The notes beneath the pieces are model-generated. The model was not told the origin of the DNA and did not search any database. It saw only the letters and a program-made list of their open reading frames with translations. From Cinclus cinclus (lineage: Eukaryota; Chordata; Aves; Passeriformes; Cinclidae), in contig NC_085052.1 in the NCBI RefSeq assembly GCF_963662255.1, forward strand, positions 37,148,654-37,212,653: a DNA stretch of 64,000 nucleotides, in the 5' to 3' direction. Both the position numbers and the translations under genes were made by a program. Below are positions 50,191-62,177 of the stretch, piece after piece. The stretch's first letter is position 1, and every line of letters begins with the position of its first letter.

Positions 50191-51599
50191 GTTAGCCTGC
50201 ATTGGGTCACAATGGTTCCTTGCTTCTCTTAACCCCTGTGGTATCACAATGCATCCCATGCCCTTTTAGGACACTTGATGTCACAATGAATCATTTGATT
50301 CTTGGCCTCCATGGTGTCATAATGGTTCCTTGTTTCTATTGGGCCCCATGCTGTCACATTTCATCCCTGGCCCTTTTACGCCCCCTGGTGTCAAATGGGA
50401 TCCTGGGATTATTAGCCTCCATTGGGTCACAATGGATCCTTGCTTCTCTTAACCTCTGTGGTGTCACAATGCATCCCATGCCCTTTTAGGCCACTTGATG
50501 TCACAATGAATCATTTGATTCTTGGCCTCCATGGTGACATAATAGATCCTTCCTTCTATTGGTCCCCGTGCAGTAACAATCCATCCCTCGCCCTTTCTAA
50601 ACCCCCTGGTGCCCCAAGGGATCATTAGATTGTTAGCCTGCATTAGGTCACAGTGGTTCCTTGCTTCTCTTAGCCCCTGTGGTGTCACAATGCATCCCAT
50701 GCCCTTTTAGGCCACTTGGTGTTACAATGAATCATTTGAGTCTTGGCCTCTATTGTGTCATAATATTTCCAGGATTTTATTGTGCCCCATGCTTTCACAA
50801 TTCATCCCTGGCCCTATTGAAACCCCTGGTGTCACAAGGGATCATTAGATTGTTAGCCTGCATTGGGTCACAATGGTTCCTTGCTTCTCTTAACCCCTGT
50901 GGTGTCACAATGCATTCCAAGACCTTTTAGGCCACTTGGTCTTACAATGAACCATTTGATTCTTGGCCTTCATGGTGTCATAATGGTTCCTTGCCTCTAT
51001 AGGTACCAATGCTGTCAGAGTTCATCCGTGATCCTTTTGCGCCCCCTGGTGTCAAAAGGGATTCTTAGATTGCTAGCCTGCATTGGGTCACAATGGTTCC
51101 TTGCTTCTCTTAACCCCTGTGGTGTCACAATGCATCCCATGCCCTTTTAGGCCACTTGATATCACAATGAATCATTTGATTTTTGGCCTCCATGGTGGCA
51201 TAATTGTACCAGGATTTAATTGGGCCCCATGCTTTCACAATTCATCCCTGGCCCTTTTACGACCATTGGTGTCACAAGGGACCATTAGATTGTTATCCTC
51301 CATTTGGTCACAATGGTTCCTTGCTTCTCTTAACCTCTGTGGTGTCACAATGCATTCCATGCCATTTTAGGCCACTTGATGTCACAATGAATCTTTTGAT
51401 TCTTGGCCTCCATGGTGTCATAATGGTTCCTTGTTTTTATTGGCCCCCATGCTGTCACAATTCATCCCTGGCCCTTTTACGCCCCCTGGTGTCAAATGGG
51501 ATCCTGGGATTATTAGCCTCCATTGGGTCACAATGGATCCTTGCTTCTCTTAACCCCTGTGGTGTCACAATGCATTCCATGCCCTTTTAGGCCACTTGA

Positions 51600-54500
51600 T
51601 GTCACAATGAATCATTTGATTCTTGGCCTACATGGTGACATAATATTTCCATGATTTTATTGTGCCCCATGATTTCACAATCCATCCCTGGACCTATTAC
51701 AAACCCTGGTGTCACAATGGATCATTAGATTGTTAGCCTGCATTGGGTCACAATGGTTTCTTGCTTCTCTTACCCTCTGTGGTGTCACAATGCATCCCAT
51801 GCCCTTTTAGGCCACTTGATGTCACAATGAATCATTGGATTCTTGGCCTCCATGGTGTCATAATGTTTCCTTGTTTCTATTGGGCCCCATGCTGTCACAA
51901 TTCATTCCTGGCCCTTTTACGCCCCCTGGTGTCAAAAGGGATCCTGGGATTATTAGCCTGCATTGGGTCACAATGGATCCTTGCTTCTCTTAACCCCTGT
52001 GCTGTCACAATGCATCCCATGCCCTTTTAGGCCACTTGATGTCACAATGAATCATTTGATTCTTGGCCTCCATGGTGGCATAATAGATCCTTGCTTCTAT
52101 TGGTCCCCGTGCTGTAACAATCCATCCCTGGCCCTTTTTATACCCCCTAGTGTCACAAGGGATCATTATATTGTCAGCCTGCCTTGGTCACAATGGTTCC
52201 TTGCTTCTCTTAAACTCTGTGGTGTCACAATGCATTCCATGCCATTTTAGGCCACTTGATGTCACAATGAATCCTTTGATTCTTGGCCTTCATGGTGACA
52301 TAATGGTTCCTTGCTTCTATAGGTCCCCATGCTGTCAGAGTTCATCCGTGGTCCTTTTGCGCCCACTGGTGTCACAAGGGATCATTATATTGTCAGCCTG
52401 CATTGGGTCACAATGGTTCCTTGCTTCTCTTAACCTCTGTGGTGTCACAATGTATTCCAAGACCTTTTAGGGCACTTGATGTCACAATGAATCATTTGAT
52501 TCTTGGCCTCCATGGCGGCATAATAGATCCTTGCTTCTATTGGTCCCCGTGCTGTAACAATCCATCACTGGGCCTTTTACGACCCCTGGTGTCACAAGGT
52601 ATCATTAGATTGTTAGCCTCCCTTGGGTCACAATGGTTCCTTGCTTCTCTTAACCTCTGTGGTGTCACAATGCATCCCATGCCCTTTTAGGCCACTTGAT
52701 GTCACAATGAATCATTTGATTCTTGGCCTCCATGGCGGCGTATTTGTACCAGGTTTTAATTGGGCCCCATGCTGTCACAATTCATCCCTGCCCCTTTTAG
52801 GCCCATTGGTGTCACAAGGGATCATTAGATTGTTAGCCTGCATTGGGTCACAATGGTTCCTTGCTTCTCTTAACCCCTGTGGTGTCACAATGCATCCCAT
52901 GCCCTTTTAGGCCACTTGATGTCACAATGAATCATTTGATTCTTGGCCTCCATGGTGGCAGAATAGATCTTTGCTTCTATTGGTCCCCGTGCTGTAACAA
53001 TCCATCCCTCGCCCTTTTTGTACCCCCTGGTGCCACAAGGGATTCTTAGATTGTTAGCCTGCATTGGGTCACAATGGTTCCTTATTCTCTTAACCCCTGT
53101 GGTGTCACAATGCATCCCATGCCCTTTTAGGCCACTTGATGTCACAATGAATCATTTGATTCTTGGCCTCCATGGTGGCGTAATTGTACCAGTTTTAATT
53201 GGGCCCCATGCTTTCACAATTCATCCCTGGCCCTTTTGGGCCCCCTGGTGTCACAAGGGATCATTAGATTGTTAGCCTCCATTGGGTCACAATGGATCCT
53301 TGCTTCTCTTAACCTCTGTGGTGTCACAATGCATCCCATGCCCTTTTAGGCCACTTGGTGTTACAATGAATCATTTGAGTCTTGGCCTCTAGGGTGTCAT
53401 AATGTTTCCATGCTGTTCTTGGGCCCCATGCTATAACAATTCATCCCTGGCCCTATTACAACTCCTTGTGTGGCAGGGGATCATTAGATTGTTAGCCTGC
53501 ATTGGGTCACAATGGTTCCTTGCTTCTCTTAACCCCTGTGGTGTCACAATGTATCCCATGCCCTTTTAGGCCACTTGATGTCACAATGAATCATTTGATT
53601 CTAGGCCTCCATGGTGTCATAATAGTTATTTGTATCTATTGGGCCCCATGTTGTTCACAATTCATTCCTGGCCCTTTTACGCCCCCTGGTATCAAAAGGG
53701 ATCCTGGGATTATTAGCCTGCATTGGGTCACAATGGTTCCTAGCTTATCTTAACCCCTGTGGTGTCACAATGCATCCCATGCCCTTATAGGCCACTTGGT
53801 CTTACAATGAACCATTTGATTCTTGGCCTTCATGGTGGCGTAATTGTACGAGGTTTTTATTGGGCCCCATGCTGTCAGAGTTCATCCGTGGTCCTTTTGG
53901 GCCCCCTGGTGTCACAAGGGATCATTATATTGTCAGCCTGCATTGGGTCACAATGGTTCCTTGCTTCTCTTAACCTCTGTGGTGTCACAATGCATCCCAT
54001 GCCCTTTTAGGCCACTTGATGTCACAATGAATCATTTGATTCTTGGCCTCGATGGTGGCATAATAGATCCTTGCTTCTATTGGTCCCCGAGCTGTGACAA
54101 TCCATCACTGGGCCTTTTACGACCCCTGGTGTCACAAGGGATCATTAGATTGTTAGCCTGCATTGGGTCACAATGGTTCCTTGCTTCTCTTAGCCCCTGT
54201 GGTGTCACAATGCATCCCATGACCTTTTAGGCCACTTCGTGTTACAATGAATCATTTGAGACTTGGCCTCTATGGTGTCATAATATTTCCATGATTTATT
54301 GTGCCCCATGCTCTTACAATTCATCCCTGGCCCTATTACAACCCCTGGTGTCACAATGGATCATTAGATTGTTAGCCTGCATTGGGTCACAATGGTTCGT
54401 TGCTGCTCTTAATCTCTGTGGGGTCACAATGCCTTCCATGCCCTTTTGGCCATTGATGTCACAATGCCTTTCAAGCCCTTTTAGGCCACTTGATGTCACT

Positions 54501-54700
54501 ATGAATCATTTGATTCTTGGCCTTCGTGGTGTCATAATAGATCCTTGCTTCTATTGGTAACCGTGCTGTAACAATCCATGCCTGTCCCTTTTTAGTCCCC
54601 CTGGTGCCACAAGGGATCATTAGATTGTTAGCATCCATTGGGTCACAATGGATCCTTGCTTCTCTTAACCTCTGTGCTGTCACAATGAATCCCATGCCCT
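51600..54700 (+). repeat. Degenerate satellite patch
   Basis: Units here carry many private changes and small indels: TTCCTTATTCTC (near 53,080), ACCAGTTTTAATTGGG (53,189), GTGTGGCAGGGGATC (53,468), TTGTTCACAATTC (53,651), TTCCTAGCTTATC (53,738), GATTTATTGTGCC (54,292) and the extra sub-repeat at 54,423. The 220-bp phase is kept. No gene or insertion is present. Confidence 0.7.
54423..54494 (+). repeat. Extra ~36-bp sub-repeat (seven-sub-repeat unit)
   Basis: This unit runs from 54,375 to 54,630 (256 bp). GTCACAATGCCTTCCATGCC at 54,423 is followed by GTCACAATGCCTTTCAAGCC at 54,458, and then the normal third core (GTCACTATG) at 54,495. One middle sub-repeat has been duplicated; the first copy is 35 bp because it lost two bases. 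I see no other change of a whole sub-repeat in the window. Confidence 0.88.
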
Positions 54701-55129
54701 TTTAGGCCACTTGATGTCACAATGAATCATTTGATTCTTGGCCTCCATGGTGGCATAATAGATCCTTGCTTCTATTGGTCCCCGTGCTGTAACAATCCCT
54801 CCCTGGACCTTTTAGGCCCATTGGTGTCACAAGGGATCATTAGATTGTTAGCCTCCATTTGGTCAAAATGGATCCTTGCTTCTCTTAACCCCTGTGGTGT
54901 CACAATGCATCCCATGCCCTTTTAGGCCACTTGATGTCACAATGAATCATTTGATTCGTGGCCTCCATGGTGGCGTAATTGTACCAGTATTTAATTGGGC
55001 CCAATGCTTTCACAATTCATCCCTGACACTTTTGGGCCCCCTGGTGTCACAAGGGATCATTATATTGTTAGCCCCCATTGGGTCACAATGGATCCTTGCT
55101 TCTCTTAACCCCTGTGGTGTCACAATGCA

Positions 55130-56550
55130 TCCCATGCCCTTTTAGGCCACTTGATGTCACAATGAATCATTTGATTCTTGGCCTCCATGGTGACATAATA
55201 GTTCCTTGTATCTATGGGGCCCCATGCTGTCACAATTCATTCCTGGCCCTTTTTATACCCCCTGGTGTCAAAAGGGATCCTGGGATTATTAGCCTGCATT
55301 GGGTCACAATGGATCCTTGCTTCTCTTAACCCCTGTGGTGTCACAATGCATCCCACGCCCTTTTAGGCCACTTGGTGTTACAATGAATCATTTGATTCTT
55401 GGCCTCCACGGTGGCATAATAAATCCTTGCTTCTATTGGTCCCCGTGCTGTAACAATCCATCCCTGGCACTTTTTATACCCCCTGGTGCCTCAAGGGATC
55501 ATTAGATTGTTAGCCTGCATTGGGTCACAATGGTTCCTTGCTTCTCTTAACCTCTGTGGTGTCACAATGCATTCCAAGCCCTTTTAGGCCACTTGGTCTT
55601 ACAATGAACCATTTGATTCTTGGCCTTCATGGTGTCATAATGGTTCCTTGCATCTATAGGTCCCCATGCTGTCACAGTTCATCCGTGGTCCTTTTGCGCC
55701 CCCTGGTGTCACAAGGGATCTTTAGATTGTTAGCCTCCATTGGGTCACAATGGATCCTTGCTTCTCTTAACCCCTGTGGTGTCACAATGCATCCCATGCC
55801 CTTTTAGGCCACTTGGGGTTACAATGAATCATTTGAGTCTTGGCCTCCATGGTGTCATAATGTTTCCAAATTTTCTTGGGCCCCATGCTTTCACAATTCA
55901 TCCCTGGCCCTATTACAACACCTTGTGTGACAAGGGATCATTAGATTGTTAGCCTCCCTTGGGTCACAATGGTTCCTTGCTTATCTTAACCCCTGTGGTG
56001 TCACAATGCATCCCATGCCCTTTTAGGCCACTTGATGTCGCAATGAATCATTTGATTCTTGGCCTCCATGGCGTCATAATAGTTCCTTGTTTCTATTGGG
56101 CCCCATGCTGTCACACTTCATTCCTGGCCCTTTTACGCCCCCTGGTGTCAAAATGGATCCTGGGATTATTAGCCTGCATTGGGTCACAATGGATCCTTGC
56201 TTCTCTTTACCCCTGTGCTGTCACAATGCATTCCAAGCCCTTTTAGGCCACTTGATGTCACAATGAATCATTTGATTCTTGGCCTCCATGGTGGCATAAT
56301 AGATCCTTGCTTCTATTGGTCCCCGTGCTGTAACAATCCATCCCTGGCCCTTTGTATACCCCCTGGTGTCACAAGGGATCATTAGATTGTCAGCCTGCAT
56401 TGGGTCACAATGGTTCCTTGCTTCTCTTAACCTCTGTGGTGTCACAATGCATTCCAAGCCCTTTTAGGCCACTTGGTCTTACAATGAACCATTTGATTCT
56501 TGGCCTTCATGGTGTCATAATGGTTCCTTGCTTCTATAGGTCCCCATGCT
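55130..56550 (+). repeat. Region III segment pair (7,048-bp offset), left copy
   Basis: Matches 62,178-63,598. Shared rare forms: GACATAATAGTTCCTTGTAT (ACATAATAG at 55,193 and 62,241), CTATGGGGCCCC, CATCCCACGCCC, GGTGCCTCAAGGG, ACTTGGGGTTACAATG and TTTCCAAATTTTCTTGGG. Differences I noticed are few, for example GTCGCAATG near 56,038 versus GTCACAATG. Confidence 0.85.
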
Positions 56551-57280
56551 GTCAGAGTTCATCCGTGGTCCTTTTGCGCCCCCTGGTGTCAAAAGGGATT
56601 CTTAGATTGTTAGCCTGCATTGGGTCACAATGGGTCCTTGCTTCTCTTAACCCCTGTGGTGTCACAATGCATCCCATGCCCTTTTAGGCCACTTGATGTC
56701 ACAATGAATCATTTGATTCTTGGCCTCCATGGCGTCATAATAGTTCCTTGTTTCTATTGGGCCCCATGCTGTCACAATTCATTCCTGGCCCTTTTACGCC
56801 CCCTGGTGTCAAAATGGATCCTGGGATTATTAGCCTCCATTGGGTCACAATGGATCCTTGCTTCTCTTTGCCCCTGTGCTGTCACAATGCATTCCAAGCC
56901 CTTTTAGGCCACTTGATGTCACAATGAATCATTTGATTCTTGGCCTCCATGGTGGCATAATAGATCCTTGCTTCTATTGGTCCCCGTGCTGTAACAATCC
57001 ATACCTGGCCCTTTTTATACCCCCTGGTGTCACAAGGGATCATTAGATTGTCAGCCTGCATTGGGTCACAATGGTTCCTTGCTTCTCTTAACCTCTGTGG
57101 TGTCACAATGCATTCCAAGCCCTTTTAGGCCACTTGGTCTTACAATGAACCATTTGATTCTTGGCCTTCATGGTGTCATAATGTTTCCTTGCTTCTGTAG
57201 GTCCCCATGCTGTCAGAGTTCATCCGTGGTCCTTTTTCGCCCCCTGGTGACAAAAGGGATTCTTAGATTGTTAGCCTGCA
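55959..57280 (+). repeat. Three-unit higher-order repeat (661 bp), two copies
   Basis: 55,959-56,619 and 56,620-57,280 share the order: class IV with GGCGTCATAATAGTTCC; A half with CTTCTCTTT(A/G)CCCCTGTGC followed by class I; then GATTGTCAGCCTGC and class III. Differences seen include GCTGTCACACTTC versus GCTGTCACAATTC and CCATCCCTGG versus CCATACCTGG. Confidence 0.8.
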
Positions 57281-59804
57281 TTGGGTCACAATGGTTCCTT
57301 GCTTCTCTTAACGCCTGTGGTGTCACAATGCATCCCATGCCCTTTTAGGCCACTTGATGTCACAATGAATCATTTGATTCGTGGCCTCCATGGTGGCGTA
57401 ATTGTACCAGTTTTTAATTGGGCCCCATGCTTTCACAATTCATCCCTGGCCCTTTTGGGCCCCCTGGTGTCACAAGGGATCATTATATTGTTAGCCTCCA
57501 TTGGGTCACAATGGATCCTTGCTTCTCTTAACCCCTGTGGTGTCACAATGCATCCCATGCCCTTTTAGGCCACTTGATGTCACAATGAATCATTTGATTC
57601 TTGGCCTCCATGGTGTCATAATAGTTCCTTGTATCTATTGGGCCCCATGCTGTCACAATTCATTCCTGGCCCTTTTACGCCCCCTGGTGTCAAAAGGGAT
57701 CCTGGGATTATTAGCCTGCATTGGGTCACAATGGATCCTTGCTTCTCTTAACCCCTGTGCTGTCACAATGCATTCCAAGCCCTTTTAGGCCACTTGATGT
57801 CACAATGAATCATTTGATTCTTGGCCTCCATGGTGGCATAATAGATCTTTGCTTCTATTGGTCCCCGTGCTGTAACAATCCATCCCTCGCCCTTTTTGTA
57901 CCCCCTGGTGCCACAAGGGATCATTAGATTGTTAGCCTGCATTGGGTCACAATGGTTCCTTGCTTCTCTTAACCCCTGTGGTGTCACAATGCATCCCACG
58001 CCCTTTTAGGCCACTTGGTGTTACAATGAATCATTTGATTCTTGGCCTCCACGGTGGCATAATAGATCCTTGCTTCTATTGGTCCCCGTGCTGTAACAAT
58101 CCATACCTGGCCCTTTTTATACCCCCTGGTGCCTCAAGGGATCATTAGATTGTTAGCCTCCATTGGGTCACAATGGTTCCTTGCTTCTCTTAACCTCTGT
58201 GGTGTCACAATGCATTCCAAGCCCTTTTAGGCCACTTGGTCTTACAATGAACCATTTGATTCTTGGCCTTCATGGTGTCATAATGGTTCCTTGTTTCTAT
58301 AGGTCCCCATGCTGTCAGAGTTCATCCGTGGTCCTTTTGCGCCCCCTGGTGTCAAAAGGGATTCTTAGATTGTTAGCCTGCATTGGGTCACAATGGGTCC
58401 TTGCTTCTCTTAACCCCTGTGGTGTCACAATGCATCCCATGCCCTTTTAGGCCACTTGATGTCACAATGAATCATTTGATTCTTGGCCTCCATGGTGGCG
58501 TAATTGTACCAGGTAGTAATTGGGCCCCATGCTTGCACAATTCATCCCTGGCCCTTTTGAGCCCCCTGGTGTCACAAGGGATCTTTAGATTGTTAGCCTC
58601 CATTGGGTCACAATGGATCCTTGCTTCTCTTAACCCCTGTGGTGTCACAATGCATCCCATGCCCTTTTAGGCCACTTGGTGTGACAATGAATCATTTGAG
58701 TCTTGGCCTCCATGGTGTCATAATGTTTCCAAATTTTCTTGGGCCCCATGCTTTCACAATTCATCCCTGGCCCTATTACAACACCTTGTGTGACAAGGGA
58801 TCATTAGATTGTTAGCCGCCCTTGGGTCACAATGGTTCCTTGCTTCTCTTAACCCCTGTGGTGTCACAATGCATCCCATGCCCTTTTAGGCCTCTTGATG
58901 TCACAATGAATCATTTGATTCGCGGCCTCCATGGTGGCGTAATTGTACCAGGTTTTAATTGGGCCCCATGCTTTCACAATTCATCCCTGGCCCTTTTGGG
59001 CCCCCTGGTGTCACAAGGGATCATTAGATTGTTAGCCTCCATTGGGTCACAATGGATCCTTGCTTCTCTTAACCCCTGTGGTGTCACAATGCATCCCATG
59101 CCCTTTTAGCCCACTTGATGTCACAATGAATCATTTGATTCTTGGCCTCCATGGCGTCATAATAGTTCCTTGTTTCTATTGGGCCCCATGCTGTCACACT
59201 TCATTCCTGGCCCTTTTACGCCCCCTGGTGTCAAAATGGATCCTGGGATTATTAGCCTGCATTGAGTCACAATGGATCCTTGCTTCTTTCTACCCCTGTG
59301 CTGTCAAAATGCATTCCAAGCCCTTTTAGGCCACTTGATGTCACAATGAATCATTTGATTCTTGGCCTCCATGGTGGCATAATAGATCCTTGCTTCTATT
59401 GGTCCCCGTGCTGTAACAATCCATCCCTGGCCCTTTTTATACCCCCTGGTGTCACAAGGGATCATTAGATTGTCAGCCTGCATTGGGTCACAATGGTTCC
59501 TTGCTTCTCTTAACCTCTGTGGTGTCACAATGCATTCCAAGCCCTTTTAGGACACTTGGTCTTACAATGAATCATTTGATTCTTGGCCTCCATGGTGGCA
59601 TAATAGATCCTCGCCTCTATTGATCCCCGTGCTGTCACAATTCATTCCTGGCCTTTTACGCCCCCTGGTGTCAAAAGGGATCCTTGGATTATTAGCCTGC
59701 ATTGGGTCACAATGGATCCTTGCTTCTCTTAACCCCTGTGCTGTCACAATGCATTCCAAGCCCTTTTAGGCCACTTGATGTCACAATGAATCATTTGATT
59801 CTTG

Positions 59805-59818
59805 GCCACCATGGTGGC
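59805..59818. repeat. Perfect 14-bp palindrome at the A/B boundary
   Basis: GCCACCATGGTGGC is perfectly palindromic here and again at 60,685-60,698. Most units carry the one-pair-mismatched form GCCTCCATGGTGGC at the start of half B, so the palindromic version arose by a single T-to-A change shared by two units 880 bp apart. The resemblance to a Kozak start context is coincidental: the ATG frame stops after three codons (ATGGTGGCATAA). Confidence 0.6.
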
Positions 59819-60059
59819 ATAATAGATCTTTGCTTCTATTGGTCCCCGTGCTGTAACAATCCATCCCTCGCCCTTTTTGTACCCCCTGGTGCCACAAGGG
59901 ATCATTAGATTGTTAGCCTGCATTGGGTCACAATGGTTCCTTGCTTCTCTTAACCCCTGTGGTGTCACAATGCATCCCATGCCCTTTTAGGCCACTTGGT
60001 CTTACAATGAACCATTTGATTCTTGGCCTTCATGGTGTCATAATGGTTCCTTGCTTCTA

Positions 60060-60475
60060 TAGGTCCCCATGCCGTCACAGTTCATCCGTGGTCCTTTTGC
60101 GCCCCCTGGTGTCAAAAGGGATTCTTAGATTGTTAGCCTGCATTGGGTCACAATGGTTCCTTGCTTCTCTTAAACCCTGTGGTGTCACAATGCATCCCAT
60201 GCCCTTTTAGGCCACTTGATGTCACAATGAATCATTTGATTCTTGGCCTCCATGGTGGCGTAATTGCACCAGGATTTAATTGGGCCCCAAGCTTTCACAA
60301 TTCATCCCTGGCCCTTTTGGGGCCCCTGGTGTCACAAGGGATCATTAGATTGTTAGCCTCCATTGGGTCACAATGGATCCTTGCTTCTCTTAACCCCTGT
60401 GGTGTCACAATGCATCCCATGACTTTCAGGCCACTTGGTGTTACAATGAATCATTTGAGTCTTGGCGTCTATGGT
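60060..60475 (+). repeat. Region III segment pair (3,525-bp offset), left copy
   Basis: Matches 63,585-64,000 (window end). Shared rare forms: CATGCCGTCACAGTTC, TTAAACCCTGTGG, TAATTGCACCAGGATTTAAT, GGCCCCAAGCTTTCAC, TTTTGGGGCCCCTGG and CATGACTTTCAGGCC (GACTTTCAGG at 60,421 and 63,946). Confidence 0.85.
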
Positions 60476-61462
60476 GTCATAATGTGTCCATGTTTTTCTT
60501 GGGCCCCATGCTGTAACAATTCTTCCCTGGCCCTATTACAACACCTTGTGTGACAAGGGATCATTAGTTTGTTAGCCTCCCTTGGGTCACAATGGTTCCT
60601 TGCTTCTCTTAACCCCTGTGGTGTCACAATGCATCCCATGCCCTTTTAGGCCACTTGATGTCACAATGAATCATTTGATTCTTGGCCACCATGGTGGCAT
60701 AATAGATCTTTGCTTCTATTGGTCCCCGTGCTGTAGAAAATCCATCCCTCGCCCTTTTTGTACCCCCTGGTGCCACAAGGGATCATTAGATTGTTAGCCT
60801 GCATTGGGTCACAATGGTTCCTTGCTTCTCTTAACCTCTGTGGTGTCACAATGCATCCTATACCCTTTTAGGCCACTTGGTGTTAAAATGAATCATTTGA
60901 TTCTTGCCCAACATGGTGTCATAATGGTTCCTTGCTTCTATAGGTCCCCATGCTGTCAGAGTTCATCCGTGGTCCTTTTGCGCCCCCTGGTGTCAAAAGG
61001 GATTCTTAGGTTGTTAGCCTGCATTGGGTCACAATGGTTCCTTGCTTCTCTTAAACCCTGTGGTGTCACAATGCATCCCATGCCCTTTTAGGCCACTTGA
61101 TGTCACAATGAATCATTTGATTCTTGGCCTCCATGGTGGCGTAATTGTACCAGGTTTTAATTGGGCCCCATGCTTTCACAATTCATCCCTGGCCCTTTTG
61201 GGCCCCCTGGTGTCACAAGGGATCATTAGATTGTTAGCCTCCATTGGGTCACAATGGATCCTTGCTTCTCTTAACCCCTGTGGTGTCACAATGCATCCCA
61301 TGCCCTTTTAGGCCACTTGGTGTTACAATGACTCATTTGAGTCTTGGCCTCTATGGTGTCATAATGTTTCCAAATTTTCTTGGGCCCAATGCTTTCACAA
61401 TTCATCCCTGGCCCTTTTACACCCCCTGGTGTCAAATGGGATCCTGGGATTATTAGCCTCCA

Positions 61463-61685
61463 TTGGGTCACAATGGATCCTTGCTTCTCTTAACCCCTGT
61501 GGTGTCACAATGCATCCCATGCCCTTTTAGGCCACTTGATGTCACAATGAATCATTTGATTCTTGGCCTCCACGGTGGCATAATAGATCCTTGCTTCTAT
61601 TGGTCCCCGTGCTGTAACAATCCATCCCTGGCCCTTTTTATAGGCCCATTGGTGTCACAAGGGATCATTAGATTGTTAGCCTGCA
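61463..61685 (+). repeat. 223-bp chimeric unit
   Basis: The B half reads CTTTTTATAGGCCCATTGGT near 61,632. This combines the CTTTTTATACCCCC end of class I with the TTTTAGGCCCATTGG end of class I/II units, and the overlap at TTTTA/TA leaves 3 extra bases. It looks like an imperfect crossover or replication-slippage junction. Confidence 0.72.
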
Positions 61686-62177
61686 TTGGGTCACAATGGT
61701 TCCTTGCTTCTCTTAACCTCTGTGGTGTCACAATGCATTCCAAGCCCTTTTAGGCCACTTGTTCTTACAATGAACCATTTGATTCTTGGCCTTCATGGTG
61801 TCATAATGGTTCCTTGCCTCTATAGGTCCCAATGCGGGCAGAGTTCATCCGTGGTCCTTTTGCGCCCCCTGGTGTCAAAAGGGAATCTTAGATTGTTAGC
61901 CTGCCTTGGGTCACAATGGTTCCTTGCTTCTCTTAACCCCTGTGGTGTCACAATGCATCCCATGCCCTTTTAGGCCACTTGATGTCACAATGAATCATTT
62001 GATTCTTGGCCTCCATGGTGTCATAATAGTTCCTTGTTTCTATTGGGCCCCATGCTTTCACAATTCATCCCTGGCCCTTTTACGCCCCCTGGTGTCAAAT
62101 GGGATCCCGGGATTATTAGCCTCCATTGGGTCACAATGGATCCTTGCTTCTCTTAACCCCTGTGCTGTCACAATGCA

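Larger units (their letters stand above)
16955..50194 (+). repeat. Region II: homogenised higher-order core
   Basis: About 151 units using B classes I-V. Large stretches are near-identical copies of one another: copies a, b and c, then the tandem 8-unit repeats. Region-specific features are GATATCACAATGAATCATTT in A halves before class II, the GGGACCATTAG ending, the TTTCTAAACCCC form of class I, and the GCAGAATAGATC form. The high similarity of distant copies points to recent amplification. Confidence 0.75.

Noticed and set aside
59805..59818. Kozak-like GCCACCATGG start site
   Set aside because: The ATG frame ends after three codons (ATGGTGGCATAA). The match arises from a single substitution in a repeated palindrome.
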